From assembly GCF_002237555.1 (NCBI RefSeq), contig NZ_CP022540.1, forward strand, positions 2,981,001 through 3,045,000: a stretch of DNA of 64,000 bases, read 5' to 3'. A model generated the notes under the pieces. The model saw only the letters and a program-made list of their open reading frames with translations, made no database searches and had not been told where the DNA came from. A program made the translations under genes and the position numbers. Origin of the DNA: Antarctobacter heliothermus. GTDB lineage: Bacteria > Pseudomonadota > Alphaproteobacteria > Rhodobacterales > Rhodobacteraceae. Below, piece by piece: positions 63,552 through 64,000 of this stretch; positions within the stretch are counted from its first letter, which is position 1; every line of letters starts with the position of its first letter.

Positions 63552-64000
63552 TTGCTGCATGTGATGAAAAACTCTTGGGCGCTCTTGCTTGGCATGTTGC
63601 TCCTGATGATCGGCAACGGGTTGCAGGGCTCTTTGCTGGGCGTGCGGGGGGCAGAGGCCGGTTTCTCTGCCGGCACCATGTCGATTGTGATGTCGGGCTA
63701 TTTTGCCGGTTTCCTGTTCGCGTCGCGGACGGTGCCCGGCATGATCCGGCGGGTCGGCCACGTCCGGGTCTTTGCCGCGCTGGGGTCGCTGATCTCGGCG
63801 GCGCTGATCTTGTTTCCGGCCTTGCAAGATCCGATTGCCTGGACGCTGGGGCGGTTGGTGCTGGGGTTCTGTTTCTGCGGCGTCTATGTGACCGCCGAAA
63901 GCTGGCTGAACAATGCCGCCGACAATGAAACCCGCGGTCAGACCCTGTCGGCCTACATGATTGTCCAGATGGGCGGCATCATCATCAGTCAGGGGCTGTT
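63552..64000 (+). CDS. MFS transporter (3' part beyond window edge)
   Basis: 149 codons reach the right edge. Start taken as TTG 63552 because AAGGA lies 8 bases upstream; ATG 63564 is the other candidate. Hydrophobic helices at MKNSWALLLGMLLLMIGNGLQ, SIVMSGYFAGFLFAS, FAALGSLISAALILFPA, and loop motif MIRRVGHVRVFA. YcaD-like member. Substrate unknown. Confidence 0.85.
   Translation, partial: MLHVMKNSWALLLGMLLLMIGNGLQGSLLGVRGAEAGFSAGTMSIVMSGYFAGFLFASRTVPGMIRRVGHVRVFAALGSLISAALILFPALQDPIAWTLGRLVLGFCFCGVYVTAESWLNNAADNETRGQTLSAYMIVQMGGIIISQGL

Noticed and set aside
1..64000. CRISPR arrays, rRNA genes, riboswitches
   Set aside because: No spaced direct repeats, rRNA segments or recognisable riboswitch cores were seen; cobK and cysS leaders show no clear cobalamin or T-box structure.

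Overview
This 64-kb window is high-GC, gene-dense bacterial chromosome. It looks like a marine Rhodobacteraceae (Roseobacter-type alphaproteobacterium): an alphaproteobacterial GTTC-N7-GTTC SOS box precedes uvrA, the gene set (mmsA, YbdK-type ligase, bactofilin plus M23 peptidase, cobK, cimA, many short proteins seen in that family) fits, and a dispersed GC-hairpin repeat recurs in its intergenic gaps. The assignment is inferred from gene content, not from a marker-gene search.

Layout. 1-0.8 kb: an IS110-family transposase cut by the left edge, with a structured non-coding end. 1.0-7.1 kb: a secreted von Willebrand A protein with five Ig-like repeats, uvrA and two small proteins. 7.2-16.1 kb: valine catabolism (acyl-CoA dehydrogenase; a fused 3-hydroxyisobutyryl-CoA hydrolase/3-hydroxyisobutyrate dehydrogenase; mmsA with a divergent LysR regulator), interleaved with a glycosyltransferase and a YbdK-type ligase. 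16.2-20.6 kb: CBS protein, coaD, gap, dsbB, exoD and tRNA-Leu(CAA).

21.2-37.4 kb is the most interesting part: an island-like phosphonate block directly after the tRNA. A GntR regulator (PhnF) starts phnFGHIJKLM rightward. Divergent from it run phnD-phnC-phnE, a methyltransferase, a second phnM and a TIM-barrel isomerase. Downstream lie a second transporter (phnC-phnD-phnE-phnE) and a hexapeptide acetyltransferase. Three near-identical 16-bp palindromes precede phnD, phnF and the second phnC and are very likely PhnF operators tying the three units into one regulon. The PhnJ of this cluster has lost three of the four cysteines needed for its Fe-S cluster and thiyl-radical chemistry, although PhnG, H, I, K, L and M look intact. 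The cluster may therefore do something other than classical C-P lyase chemistry.

37.7-64 kb is mostly housekeeping: rsgA, a glycosyltransferase-like protein, fabF-mltG, a soxR/VOC divergent pair with a clear sox box, cysS, cimA, a squalene/phytoene-synthase-like protein, MFS transporter, cobK, a 3-methyladenine DNA glycosylase, an esterase, an HNH nuclease, a secreted ClpP-fold protein, a bactofilin/M23 peptidase pair, a DUF455 ferritin-like protein, a Bcp peroxiredoxin, a 1094-residue AsmA/YhdP-like protein, queA and an MFS transporter cut by the right edge.
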